The notes beneath the pieces are model-generated. The model did not search any database. It saw only the letters and a list, made by a program, of their open reading frames with translations, and was not told the origin of the DNA. Below, piece by piece: positions 37,056 through 45,540 of a stretch of 64,000 nt of DNA. This stretch comes from CAVQDV01 sp963711375. Lineage in GTDB: Bacteria > Pseudomonadota > Gammaproteobacteria > Coxiellales > Coxiellaceae. The stretch lies in assembly GCA_963711375.1 (NCBI GenBank), contig CAVQDV010000005.1:1302001-1366000 (forward strand). The letters are read 5' to 3'. The position numbers were made by a program, and so were the translations under genes. The stretch's first letter is position 1; the number at the start of each line of letters is the position of its first letter.

Positions 37056-38531
37056 TCATTTGTTAGAATCAGAAAATAAATCATCAAGCACTACTACGCT
37101 TTGAACAAGTTCGTCGGAGTAAGGATTATTTTTAATTCCACCTGCTGATATTAGGGCAATAAATATTTGTTTTTTTGTTCCTGTTAATTTTACAAAGATC
37201 TCTCGTTTTTTGATCAATTGAGCCGCATAACTTTTATCAATTAAAAAAGGACTTTCGGTAAATTTTATTTCACAAATCGTGATGGTCGAATCTCGTCGGT
37301 CAAACAATAAATCAATTTGTGCTCCATCTTCTTTAGTAAGTTTAGCAGGTGTATATCGCCAACTGTTTGCAATCGCCGTCGCAGGGATTTTTAGTTTTTT
37401 TCTGATCTGAGACAAATGTTTATACACCATCGCTTCAAATGAATAGCCCGCCCAGCTATTCCAAGAGGGGCTGTTCTGAAGCTCTTGCCAATACCCTGAT
37501 TCTAATGATTGCTCTTGCAAGGTATCTCTAATGGGTTCAATCCAATAAAAATAGAATAGGGTGTACTCATCGACAATTCTATAATAAAGCCCTTTCTTTT
37601 TGTGTTGATGGGGCTTAAATCCCAGCACAAATCCTGCTTCTTTCAGTTCTTTAAGTGCGCTGCTTATTCTTCCTCCCTTGGAAAAATAAATGGATTTTTT
37701 GGCCAATTTCGCTTGTGAAATGCCATAACGGTTTTTGGCGATAATTCTGAGTAATTCAATATAGGGCTCTGAATTTTCAAAAAGTGATGAAAATAAATTA
37801 TCGAATTCTTTTAACAAGAGAGAATTCTCACTAAAAGCCAAGCTTTCTATCGTTTGTGCAGACGACATCCCTTTTTCGACGAAAGAGAGATAAAACGGAA
37901 CCCCACCTGTTACCATATATATTTGTGCTACTTGCCAATTGTTTAATCGCACACCTCGAGAGAAAAGGAAATTTTTAGTTTCAGCAAGATTGAATGGCTT
38001 TAATAATATTTTTCGAGTCACCCGATTATGGAGTCCGCCTCGATTATTGATGATTTTATTAATAATCCAGGATGCAGATGAACCACATATAACCAACTTA
38101 ATTCTAGAATCATGTGACCAATAATGATTCCAAAAATGATCCAGTGTTTGTAGTAATTTAGATTTATGAGTAGCCATCCACGGAAATTCATCTAAAAACA
38201 ATACTACTTTTTTCCCTTTTTCGACGTGTTTGTTGATAGCATCGGTTAGTGCATCAAAAGCCTCTAGCCACGCTGATCGCTTTTTTATTTCGCTTCCTTT
38301 GTAAAAAGTATCACTAATGGCTTTAATAAATCGAGAGATTTGATCTTTAAGCAAGCCGTCTTTTATGCCGGTAAAATGAAAAAAAACGCATTTTTTCTTT
38401 TCAAAAAAATTTTTAATCAAGAAAGTTTTGCCAATCCGTCTTCTACCATAAAGAGCTAGGAATTCGGAACGATCCGATTGATAAAAGCGTTCGAGTTCTT
38501 CCTGCTCTTTTGTTCTACTGGCTAAGGTCAT
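37056..38531 (-). CDS. AAA ATPase with C-terminal PD-(D/E)XK-like domain (DUF234 type)
   Basis: The ATG at 38531 (MTLASRTKEQEELERF) is preferred over a GTG two codons upstream. Walker A is LYGRRRIGKTFLI (about residue 28-40), Walker B VVLFLDEFPW, and the sensor region LVICGSSASW. A winged-helix segment follows (LAKKSIYFSKGGRISSALKEL). The C-terminal part has GAQIDLLFDRRDSTITICEIK, a D...E-x-K nuclease-like motif. Members of this archaeal/bacterial family are often mobile and multi-copy. Two tandem long palindromes sit immediately upstream (38547-38643). Confidence 0.85.
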   Translation of the reverse strand: MTLASRTKEQEELERFYQSDRSEFLALYGRRRIGKTFLIKNFFEKKKCVFFHFTGIKDGLLKDQISRFIKAISDTFYKGSEIKKRSAWLEAFDALTDAINKHVEKGKKVVLFLDEFPWMATHKSKLLQTLDHFWNHYWSHDSRIKLVICGSSASWIINKIINNRGGLHNRVTRKILLKPFNLAETKNFLFSRGVRLNNWQVAQIYMVTGGVPFYLSFVEKGMSSAQTIESLAFSENSLLLKEFDNLFSSLFENSEPYIELLRIIAKNRYGISQAKLAKKSIYFSKGGRISSALKELKEAGFVLGFKPHQHKKKGLYYRIVDEYTLFYFYWIEPIRDTLQEQSLESGYWQELQNSPSWNSWAGYSFEAMVYKHLSQIRKKLKIPATAIANSWRYTPAKLTKEDGAQIDLLFDRRDSTITICEIKFTESPFLIDKSYAAQLIKKREIFVKLTGTKKQIFIALISAGGIKNNPYSDELVQSVVVLDDLFSDSNK

Positions 38532-38546
38532 TGGCACTCTCGTGTT

Positions 38547-38643
38547 TTATGGGGCCACGAATAATAGTACTATTGGTGGCCCCATAAAGCAAGGTTTTGG
38601 TATTATGGGGCCACCAATAAGATGCTTATTAGTGGCCCCATAA
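38547..38643. promoter_or_regulatory. Two tandem 41-bp palindromes upstream of the ATPase gene
   Basis: Copy A (38547-38587) and copy B (38603-38643) each begin TTATGGGGCCAC and end GTGGCCCCATAA, with near-complete symmetry (one mismatched pair outside the centre). The first starts 16 bases upstream of the ATPase start. In RNA each would form a very stable hairpin; in DNA each is a perfect operator-sized site. The sequence is not found elsewhere in the window. Confidence 0.8.
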
Positions 38644-38681
38644 ACCGACATCTGATATTTTCTGGGAAAACAGCAGCAACT

Positions 38682-38704
38682 CCTGGTAAACACCCGCTAC
38701 CAGG
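38682..38704. repeat. Short inverted repeat
   Basis: CCTGGTA and TACCAGG (7 bp, 9-base loop) lie between the tandem palindromes and dispersed repeat copy 3. Function unknown. Confidence 0.35.
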
Positions 38705-38723
38705 CTAGGCAAAAAAAGAGCAA

Positions 38724-38775
38724 TAGGCATACCAACCCAAAACCGCTTTTAAATTTTTGTCATTAAAACCTAGGG
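38724..38775. repeat. Dispersed intergenic repeat, copy 3
   Basis: TAGGCATACCAACCCAAAAC, then CGCTTTTAAATTTTTGTCAT and TAAAACCTAGGG, in the gap between two divergent ATPase genes. Confidence 0.7.
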
Positions 38776-38971
38776 TCCACCCATTGCCACAAGCAAAATC
38801 CCACCCTGATAGCGTAAGGGTTTGTATCTTATAACTAAAGTTAGGGTATTTTCACTGATTGGCTAATTGCATTTCAAAGTGATCTCTAGGCGGCTCCGGA
38901 TAGATGTGGAAGCTAAGAACGCCAGATATATTAATAACTGGAAATATATATTGCCAATTTAATAAAGATGC

Positions 38972-38987
38972 GGTAATATTGGTTACC
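38972..38987. promoter_or_regulatory. Inverted repeat upstream of the AAA_14 ATPase
   Basis: GGTAA and TTACC form a short palindrome with a 6-base centre, ending 20 bases before the ATPase start. It is probably an operator and fits the pattern of a private inverted repeat before each ATPase in this window. Confidence 0.4.
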
Positions 38988-39007
38988 ATTTAAGAGTAAG
39001 AAAAGAC

Positions 39008-40306
39008 ATGGAAAAAACAATAAAAACCCTTCTATTGGATTTTCTCGAGATGCCCTTAAACACAGGGGTGGAGAGAAAACTCAAAATCGAGACTGTTCAT
39101 GGGAAAGCAACTGTGTGCGTGGGGGTTCGCCGCTGTGGAAAATCCACTTATCTATTCCAAGTCATGGACTCTCTTCTTAAACAAGGCGTGTCACGGGAAA
39201 ATATTTGTTACTTAAACTTTTTTGATGATCGATTACATGATCTTCAACACGAAGGGCTCGGGCAAATTACTGAAGCCTATTATTCTCTTTACCCCGAAAA
39301 GAAAAATACCGAAAAGGTATTTTGCTTCTTTGATGAGATACAAATGCTTGAGGATTGGGAGCCATTTATCGATCGTGTGTTAAGGACTGAAAATTGCGAA
39401 ATTTACATCACGGGATCTTCGGCAAAGATGCTCTCAAAAGAAATTGCCACGCAAATGCGCGGACGAGCTTTGTCATGGGAATTATTTCCCTTTTCGTTTA
39501 AAGAGTATTTAAATGCTAAAGAAATCAATTCGCTCGCTCCTTTTTCGACAAAAAAAAGGCTTCTCGTCCAAAAAGGTTTCGAAAGTTATTGGGAAGCTGG
39601 TGGATTTCCTGAAGTAATTGGACATGAAAAGCATTTAAGAATCAAAATACATCAAGAATATTTTCAGGCGATTTTATTTCGAGATTTAATCGAGCGCTAT
39701 GACATTTCACATCCAAAAGCCGTAAGCGATTTAGCCTATAAGCTCATTGATTCAATAAGCTCATTATATACGATCAACAGTCTTACAGGCTATCTTCAGT
39801 CCTTGGGGCACAAATCACCAAAATCAGCTGTGACGAATTATATAGAATGGTTTGAAGACGCTTATTTTTTATTTACTGTGCGTCTTTTTGATGCCTCATT
39901 ATCGCGCAGTAATGCAAATCCAAAAAAAATTTACTGCATTGACCATGCCTTTGTGACCTCGATTTCATCAGGAATATTGCTTAATTCTGGGCATTTATTG
40001 GAAAACATGGTATTTGTGGCACTGAGGAGAATTTCCTCGACTATTTATTACTACAAAACCAAAAACGGTCGAGAAGTGGATTTTGTTGTGCTGCTTCAAG
40101 ATCGATCTAAGATGCTCATCCAGGTTTGTGAATCGATGCTAAATGAGCAAACCAAAAAACGAGAAATTCTTGCATTAACAGAGGCCATGAACGAATTAGA
40201 TTTAGCATCTGGATTGATTGTGACACGTGATGAAGAAGAGGATCTTGAAATCAATGGGAAAATAATAAGAGTTGTTTCGATTTGGCGATATTTGCTAGAG
40301 ATCTAA
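39008..40306 (+). CDS. AAA_14/DUF4143 family ATPase
   Basis: A 432-residue ATPase. The P-loop is VGVRRCGKSTYLFQ (about residue 38-50), Walker B is VFCFFDEIQMLEDW, and ITGSSAKMLSKEIATQMRGR is the typical sensor/arginine region of the AAA_14 family. The C-terminal DUF4143 domain carries YYYKTKNGREVDFVV, a nuclease-like E-x-D strand pair. These ATPases occur in many unrelated copies in genomes and are thought to be mobile or linked to toxin-antitoxin-like behaviour; function is not established. It is a single gene followed by a hairpin (40363-40389) and repeat copy 4. Confidence 0.88.
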   Translation: MEKTIKTLLLDFLEMPLNTGVERKLKIETVHGKATVCVGVRRCGKSTYLFQVMDSLLKQGVSRENICYLNFFDDRLHDLQHEGLGQITEAYYSLYPEKKNTEKVFCFFDEIQMLEDWEPFIDRVLRTENCEIYITGSSAKMLSKEIATQMRGRALSWELFPFSFKEYLNAKEINSLAPFSTKKRLLVQKGFESYWEAGGFPEVIGHEKHLRIKIHQEYFQAILFRDLIERYDISHPKAVSDLAYKLIDSISSLYTINSLTGYLQSLGHKSPKSAVTNYIEWFEDAYFLFTVRLFDASLSRSNANPKKIYCIDHAFVTSISSGILLNSGHLLENMVFVALRRISSTIYYYKTKNGREVDFVVLLQDRSKMLIQVCESMLNEQTKKREILALTEAMNELDLASGLIVTRDEEEDLEINGKIIRVVSIWRYLLEI

Positions 40307-40362
40307 TCCAATTCATCGTCAAGCGAATTTTTAAAGCTATATGAATTTTCCAAAAAAAAAGT

Positions 40363-40389
40363 ACGCAAGGAAATGTATACCACTTGCGT
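40363..40389 (+). terminator. Stem-loop after the AAA_14 ATPase
   Basis: ACGCAAG and CTTGCGT form a perfect 7-bp stem with a 13-base loop, 57 bases after the stop codon. No U-tract follows. Confidence 0.4.
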
Positions 40390-40410
40390 GATGGGGAAAA
40401 TGCTCACAAA

Positions 40411-40455
40411 TAGGCATACCAACCCAAGCAGCTTTTGATTTATTTAATACCCAAT
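40411..40455. repeat. Dispersed intergenic repeat, copy 4 (diverged)
   Basis: TAGGCATACCAACCCAAGCA, then GCTTTTGATTTATTTAATAC; the 3' part has diverged. Confidence 0.6.
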
Positions 40456-40506
40456 TTTAGCATCTCAAATTAAAAAGGCGTATAAAAAATACCAATCTTT
40501 GTGAAT

Positions 40507-41274
40507 TTAAACCAGTCTGCAATTTTTCGCGTGAATCAGAATCCTATTTTGGCTCAGTTTAATGCCTTTTTCGGTTTGAAAAGAATTTACAACTTCATTC
40601 AAAGCATCGATATCACGAGCCGCATCATAATTTCGAATGGTAGGCGTAAACGATAAGAGCTGCTTTAGTCCCTCTTCAGAATAGTAGGTGTCCCAAAAAC
40701 CATTTCGAATGGATACTGTATCAAAAAAGGTTGAAAAATCGTCATAGCATAGTTTGAGATATTCATCTTTTTGATACTCGATGAACTGGCCTCTCCATCC
40801 TTTTTCGTCAGAACCAAAAAGTAATTTAAAATCTTTTTTGTCTTCACATCCAATGTACTCAACAATGCAAATTCCATTTGGCTTTAATACCCGCATAATT
40901 TCAGAGGCATCCCAGCGAGATAAAATGCTGCTAATGACATCAATGCTGTGATCGGGGAAGGGTAATTTTTCAGCTTTACCCTCTACGAACCGTATATTGT
41001 TTATATCTTGCTTTTTAGCATTTTTGGCAGCAGCCTCTAGCATACTTTGGCTGGGATCAAGCCCAATGACTTCTTCGAAATATTTTGCCAAAGGAAATAT
41101 TTTAAATGCGGTTCCACAGCCAATATCCAGAAGCTTTTTTTCTTTCGAAGCATGAATTTTGATTACTTCAAATAGGTCCCAGGGTCTTGGGGTTTTGGGA
41201 TCATCCAGTCCTCGCAATAAGGCTGAATCATACTGAGCCTCATACAGGCGTCTATTTTTTATTTTTAATAACAT
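40507..41274 (-). CDS. Class I SAM-dependent methyltransferase (Methyltransf_11 type)
   Basis: A 255-residue enzyme with motif I KLLDIGCGTAFKIFPLAKYF, the strand-2 acidic residue in VIGLDPSQSMLEAA, FVEGKAEKLPFPDHSIDVI and MRVLKPNGICIVEYIG. This order matches UbiE/Methyltransf_11 small-molecule methyltransferases. The substrate cannot be deduced. It is monocistronic, with unrelated remnants on both sides. Confidence 0.85.
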   Translation of the reverse strand: MLLKIKNRRLYEAQYDSALLRGLDDPKTPRPWDLFEVIKIHASKEKKLLDIGCGTAFKIFPLAKYFEEVIGLDPSQSMLEAAAKNAKKQDINNIRFVEGKAEKLPFPDHSIDVISSILSRWDASEIMRVLKPNGICIVEYIGCEDKKDFKLLFGSDEKGWRGQFIEYQKDEYLKLCYDDFSTFFDTVSIRNGFWDTYYSEEGLKQLLSFTPTIRNYDAARDIDALNEVVNSFQTEKGIKLSQNRILIHAKNCRLV

Positions 41275-41295
41275 AGTCTACAAGAGTTAAAAAAA

Positions 41296-41511
41296 TTATA
41301 ATTTTGCCATAATTTTTGGCGCCGTGTGTTTTGCGTAATTCGAATTCAAATCTTTTACATTGATCACTTCTTCAAAGAGCGTAAGAGCGCGGTAGAAACT
41401 TTTCGCTCCCTCTCGACCAATAATGGGGATGGTATTTCTCATAAATTTAACTTTTACATCCTCACTTGATAATAAATTGAGAGGGCTTCCTGAAAATAGG
41501 CATACAAACAC
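41296..41511 (-). pseudogene. Probable gene remnant
   Basis: A 71-residue frame whose first 13 codons are read from dispersed repeat copy 5, so the apparent start is not native. The remainder (EDVKVKFMRNTIPIIGREGA, then KSFYRALTLFEEVINVKDL) looks like genuine coding sequence of unknown family. It most likely represents the C-terminal end of a gene cut by the repeat. Confidence 0.4.
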
Positions 41512-41587
41512 AAACAGCTTTTAAATTTTTGCCCTTAATACCTAGGCTTATATTTTTAATAGTGTGATGTCGTCGCAAGTGAAAAAA
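41497..41587. repeat. Dispersed intergenic repeat, copy 5 (long form)
   Basis: TAGGCATACAAACACAAACA, then GCTTTTAAATTTTTGCCCTT, and the second block AGTGTGATGTCGTCGCAAGT near 41561, shared with copy 1. Confidence 0.7.
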
Positions 41588-41603
41588 TTCAATTTCTCAA
41601 TTA

Positions 41604-41897
41604 TTATCGCGATTGTTCCAATAAATCTTTTATAGGCGAGCTGTCTGAAACCACTTTTGAAGCGCGTGTGAAAATAGAATACACATCCTCTTCATTAAAA
41701 GTTCCGGCGGTGTTGTTCTCAACAGTTAGCCTGGTTAATTCAAGCGCAATTTGCATTTGATTTCGGCTGGCTTCGATTAAGCCGCCCATCATGCCCACCA
41801 TCATTTCTTCATCTGGCGAGTCCATCATCATTTCAGAAAAATCAAATTCTTGCATTTCCTGGGGTTGTCGCTTTTTTAGCACGTTATTTTTGGCCAT
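41604..41897 (-). CDS. Small acidic hypothetical protein
   Basis: A 97-residue protein with no recognised family. It has a Met/Asp/Glu-rich N-terminal part (FDFSEMMMDSPDEEMMVGMM) and helical remainder (QMQIALELTRLTVENN). The ribosome site is in CTCAGGAGACACAAAATG. The first codons and the 27 bases upstream are exactly duplicated at 43274-43316, which shows rearrangement of this locus. Confidence 0.55.
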   Translation of the reverse strand: MAKNNVLKKRQPQEMQEFDFSEMMMDSPDEEMMVGMMGGLIEASRNQMQIALELTRLTVENNTAGTFNEEDVYSIFTRASKVVSDSSPIKDLLEQSR

Positions 41898-41924
41898 TTT
41901 GTGTCTCCTGAGGCTTTAGAATTG
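41882..41924. repeat. 43-bp direct repeat, copy A
   Basis: An exact 43-base match to 43274-43316, covering the start codon region and leader of the 97-aa gene (contains GGCCATTTTGTGTCTCCTGA). The two copies flank the methyltransferase gene and part of a split outer-membrane protein gene. Confidence 0.85.
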
Positions 41925-41994
41925 TAAGTGGCTAATGGTAAATGCTTTTATACTGGCTATGCAAGTTGTTTTTCAGTAAAGGTTTTAGCTAGGC

Positions 41995-42160
41995 TTACCA
42001 ATTGAAATCAAGGCCCACACTGATGCCTTGTGCCCATAAATTAATATTTTTAAATTGAGGCAAAGGAGCAGCGACACACGCGCTTCCGTTGCAAAAGCGC
42101 TTACAATGTGCAGCATATTTTTGTCATCATCGTAACTTCTGCGATTGCATTTACCATTTT
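41995..42160 (-). pseudogene. C-terminal fragment of an outer-membrane beta-barrel protein
   Basis: The minus strand reads LPQFKNINLWAQGISVGLDF followed by N, W and a stop at 41995-41997, a classic beta-barrel C-terminal strand ending in an aromatic residue. Further upstream the frame is broken (RRSYDDDKNMLHIV in another frame). Together with the N-terminal fragment at 43317-43775 it looks like one Lpg1974/BBP7-like outer-membrane protein gene split by the methyltransferase segment. Confidence 0.5.
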
Positions 42161-42275
42161 AATCTTTGAGGCCCATTCTTGGATTTGAAAATACTATGGG
42201 CCATAGATGCATAAATATTGCCTTATGAAGGTTTTTATGATCTCATATCTCCAGTTTTATCGCTTAGGAGGCCAA

Positions 42276-43244
42276 ATGAGGCAGAAACAGGAAAAATCTT
42301 TAACGCACAGATGCCCAGATTTTTTATCCTTTGAAGATATTCTTGAAGAATTTCATTCTATAAAAAAATCGGTGGAAGAAAATCCAAATTTTAATAAAAA
42401 TCGCGATGAGTTATTAGCGCGTCTCGAACAATTTTCTCAGTTTGAGTTGGGCCGCTTTTTTATTAAAACTAAAGGCGCTCTCAGTGGTTTTTGGACCCAG
42501 TATGTTATTTTGGGTTATACTGAACATGAGATAAAAAATCCCCTCGAAAATTGGATTTTGAATAATGCGCCAGTCCTTTTAGCCACTCGACAACGTTTTA
42601 AAATTTTTCAAACCTTGCTTATGAAACACATAGAGGCTAATAGCCTAGTTTGTTCGGTACCTTGCGGACTTGGGGATGATTGTTTTACCTTAGACTTACC
42701 TCCAGAAAAGGCCGAGGTCCGATTTGTTGGAATTGACTTTGATGCTGTTACTCTAAACTTAGCCAAAGAATCCGTTCTAAAACTTGGCGTAAAAAATAAA
42801 TGTGAATTTTTCAAAGAGGATGCCTGGGAACTGCCTAATGTTTTGCCCATAGAACTGAGGGGAAAATTTAATGTTCTAACATCCAATGGCTTAAATATTT
42901 ATGAGTCAAACAATGATAGAGTTGTCGATCTTTACAAGTGTTTTTACGAATGTTTAGCTCCCGGTGGCGTATTTATTGGCAGCGCATTGTCTTGCCCGCC
43001 AACGATGGATGAAAAATCGGAAGTGAAAAAATCTGAATGGGACATGACCAAAATTAATTTAAAAGATTTAGGGATGCAAAAATTGTTGTTCATTGATATG
43101 TTAGGCGCCACATGGAGTCATTTTAGAGCCTCAAAAGAGACCATCGAACAATTAAATAAAGTTGGTTTCACAGATGTTGAAATTCACTGGGATGTTGCCA
43201 AGATTTTTTACAGTTTTGAAGCAAGAAAGCCACTTGGGCCCTAG
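42276..43244 (+). CDS. Class I SAM-dependent methyltransferase-like protein
   Basis: The ATG at 42276 with a perfect AGGAGG upstream (MRQKQEKSLTHRC) is chosen over upstream in-frame starts, giving 322 residues. Motif I is unusual: VCSVPCGLGDDCFTL instead of a GxGxG loop. It is followed by VRFVGIDFDAVTLNLAKESV, FFKEDAWELP and LAPGGVFIGSAL. The N-terminal 130 residues are helical. The fold is a Rossmann methyltransferase of unknown substrate. It lies between the two halves of a broken outer-membrane protein gene and between 43-bp direct repeats, so it is probably an inserted gene. Confidence 0.78.
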   Translation: MRQKQEKSLTHRCPDFLSFEDILEEFHSIKKSVEENPNFNKNRDELLARLEQFSQFELGRFFIKTKGALSGFWTQYVILGYTEHEIKNPLENWILNNAPVLLATRQRFKIFQTLLMKHIEANSLVCSVPCGLGDDCFTLDLPPEKAEVRFVGIDFDAVTLNLAKESVLKLGVKNKCEFFKEDAWELPNVLPIELRGKFNVLTSNGLNIYESNNDRVVDLYKCFYECLAPGGVFIGSALSCPPTMDEKSEVKKSEWDMTKINLKDLGMQKLLFIDMLGATWSHFRASKETIEQLNKVGFTDVEIHWDVAKIFYSFEARKPLGP

Positions 43245-43273
43245 GGTACTAAATTGGCCTGCGTTTTTTAGCT

Positions 43274-43316
43274 CGTTATTTTTGGCCATTTTGTGTCTCC
43301 TGAGGCTTTAGAATTG
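43274..43316. repeat. 43-bp direct repeat, copy B
   Basis: Identical to 41882-41924. It abuts the truncated end of the outer-membrane protein fragment, so it marks a recombination junction. Confidence 0.85.
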
Positions 43317-43775
43317 AATTCATAACCCATTTTGAAGCGTAACTCTGGGACGAACGCATAATCTAGATGAGTTTTTGCGCCAATTTGAAATCCATAAAAA
43401 TTATTTTTAGTAAAAAATTTATCACGAATATTAGCGATAGAATTTGGGAAGGCAGGAATAATATTCGCGTCATTAAGATTCAGGTGTCAATCGAAAACCA
43501 GCCATGCCGCCAAAATCAAAAGCATTTCGATTTGACCCTGCGCCAAAAATTATCGAAGTTCCAGGTTCATTGATGAGGCCAAAAGCAGAAGGATTATTAT
43601 TCTTCGTAATCAAAGGCGCACCAATTGGCGAATTTTCTACCCACCAATTTACATATTCGACATTGATCCAAAATCGTGCTTTAGGTAAAGACGATGAGAA
43701 ACTCGAATGAAAATAGCTCATTGATAGTAGCAACGAGATTAAAGTGAGCCTGCGAATTGATCTAAAAATCTTCAT
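43317..43775 (-). pseudogene. Truncated outer-membrane protein gene (BBP7/Lpg1974-like)
   Basis: The minus-strand frame from 43775 encodes a signal peptide (residues 1-28) and KARFWINVEYVNWWVENSP, IGAPLITKNN and FDFGGMAGFRLTPES, the N-terminal part of BBP7-type barrels. A frameshift near 43470 and loss of the middle follow. Then another frame gives DKFFTKNNFYGFQIGAKTHL and PELRFKMGYEF, the family's later block, before the sequence ends abruptly at the 43-bp repeat. The gene is clearly non-functional. Confidence 0.65.
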
Positions 43776-44044
43776 GTTATCGTCTCAAAGAAGTGAAGAT
43801 AAACCTCCAAAATTTCCTCGTGTTTTTGTGATACGTTTAGCCTCAATTTTTTATAATAATGCTTTTACATCTTATTGACTACAGTTGATTTTAGATAGAA
43901 TTTTCTAATAGAATATGGAGCTTCCCATAATAAATCTTTAGACCCTCAAATGGGCTCGTCTCTTTGAAGGAAATACAATAATTCTTGATTTCCAGTTAAT
44001 TTTAATGAAAGTTCTCATTAAAACAATTTGAAAAAAATAGCCAA

Positions 44045-44941
44045 TTATTTAATTTCGGATTTTAACCATGTAAGGAAAGAAATAATTTTATTATCGTGAA
44101 TTCGATTTTCTGGAAAAACCAGGTAATATCCATTTGTCGGCTCATGAATACTCACATCAAAAAGTCTAAGCAATTTTCCCGCTTCAATGGCGGGCTTTAC
44201 AAAATCACTGCGTTCAAGCGCAATACCTTGCCCTTCCATGGCGGCTTGAATTAATAAATAACCAGTTTCGAAATATAATCCGCTCTCGGGATTCACTTCT
44301 GTAGCCCCAACAGCTTTAGTCCAAGTTCGCCAATCGGGATAATCAGGATGCGCAATAGCCCCTGTTTCATGGAGCAAAGTGAAATGTTTCAAATCATTCG
44401 GCTCCTTAATGGGGTGTTTTTTTAATAAAGCCGGACTGCAAACGGGAAAGACTTCATTTTGAAAAATCAAGGTCGAATTTAATCCCAGATATTTTCCATT
44501 ACCCCAACGAATGCCGATATCAATATCGCTTTTTTTAAAATCCACTAATTCGTAGCTCGCCGAAATCCGTAATTCGATATTGGGAAATTCTTTTTTAAAT
44601 TTGTCTAATCGGGGGATCAGCCAATAAATGGCAAAGGCAGGTTCAACACTAATGGTGAGCAAGCTACGTAAATTTTGCCTTAGTTTTCGAGTTTCTTCGG
44701 ATAATTGCTTAAATATTTCTTGTAGCGCGCTGGAATACTGTTGACCCGCCTCTGTTAATAAAAGGCGTCTATTGAGGCGTTTAAATAAGGGTAGTCCAAG
44801 CTGAGACTCCAATAATTTTATTTGATGACTCACCGCGGCAGGAGTTACATGCAATTCTTCTGAGGCCTTTTTTGCGCTTAATAAGCGGCTGACCGATTCA
44901 AATACTTTTAGGGCGTTTAGGGGTGGAAGTCGTTCGCTCAT
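44045..44941 (-). CDS. LysR-family transcriptional regulator (GcvA-like)
   Basis: A 298-residue regulator starting at MSERLPPLNALKVFESV. The N-terminal winged HTH (SAKKASEELHVTPAAVSHQIKLLE) and the LysR substrate-binding domain (ISVEPAFAIYWLIPRLDKFK) are complete. The PPLNALxxFE start and GRRLLLTEAG-like end of the HTH are typical of the GcvA/AmpR group. It is divergent from the decarboxylase/aldo-keto reductase pair, with a 182-base intergenic region, and is the likely regulator of those genes. The effector is unknown. Confidence 0.9.
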   Translation of the reverse strand: MSERLPPLNALKVFESVSRLLSAKKASEELHVTPAAVSHQIKLLESQLGLPLFKRLNRRLLLTEAGQQYSSALQEIFKQLSEETRKLRQNLRSLLTISVEPAFAIYWLIPRLDKFKKEFPNIELRISASYELVDFKKSDIDIGIRWGNGKYLGLNSTLIFQNEVFPVCSPALLKKHPIKEPNDLKHFTLLHETGAIAHPDYPDWRTWTKAVGATEVNPESGLYFETGYLLIQAAMEGQGIALERSDFVKPAIEAGKLLRLFDVSIHEPTNGYYLVFPENRIHDNKIISFLTWLKSEIK

Positions 44942-45123
44942 GTTCAATATTTCAGTTTAGTAAAACTAAACTATCATACAAAAAATGTTCACTTGTGTAA
45001 ATGGGGTAAAGCGATATAATTTTCTAAAATGATTAATGGGATTTAATTTATTTTACCATATTAATCAATTAGATAGATATAAACGAATTTCGAATTTTTT
45101 TACTAACCTTCCGGAGATGCCAA

Positions 45124-45540
45124 ATGAAAATTGACAACGAAAAGTATACTAAAGGCTTAGACTTATTAACGCAATTGCATGGTGGTCATGCAGGAGAAGC
45201 CATAGTGGAGGGGCTAAAAGACATTTCCCCAGACTACGCCACAATGACAATTCAGTTTGCTTTTGGAGAGGTCTTTAGTCGTGGTGGATTAGATTTAAAA
45301 ACCCGTGAACTGGTGGTGATTGCGGCCTGCGTCACCTTAGGAAATGCCATGCCACAATTAAAAGCGCATATTGAAGCGGCATTAAATGTAGGAGCAACAA
45401 AAGAAGAAATAGTCGAAGTTATTTATCAGACTGCTTTGTATTCCGGTTTTGCATTGGCAACGAATGCGATGTTTGCTGCTAAAGAAGCGTTTGCTAATTA
45501 TCAATCTATTAGAGGAAAAAATGAAAAAACGAGTGCTTGA
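45124..45540 (+). CDS. Carboxymuconolactone decarboxylase family protein
   Basis: A 138-residue all-helical protein of the CMD/AhpD-like fold, without the CxxC of peroxidase members. The pattern FGEVFSRGGLDLKTRELVVI, QLKAHIEAALNVGATKEEI and EVIYQTALYSGF matches 4-carboxymuconolactone decarboxylase relatives. CCGGAG precedes the start. It overlaps the aldo-keto reductase by 20 bases, indicating one transcript under LysR control. A role in detoxification or aromatic/aldehyde metabolism is inferred. Confidence 0.88.
   Translation: MKIDNEKYTKGLDLLTQLHGGHAGEAIVEGLKDISPDYATMTIQFAFGEVFSRGGLDLKTRELVVIAACVTLGNAMPQLKAHIEAALNVGATKEEIVEVIYQTALYSGFALATNAMFAAKEAFANYQSIRGKNEKTSA

Noticed and set aside
43473..43710. 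Plus-strand frames across the outer-membrane protein remnant
   Set aside because: They are shadows of the minus-strand signal peptide and barrel sequence, which has recognisable family blocks.
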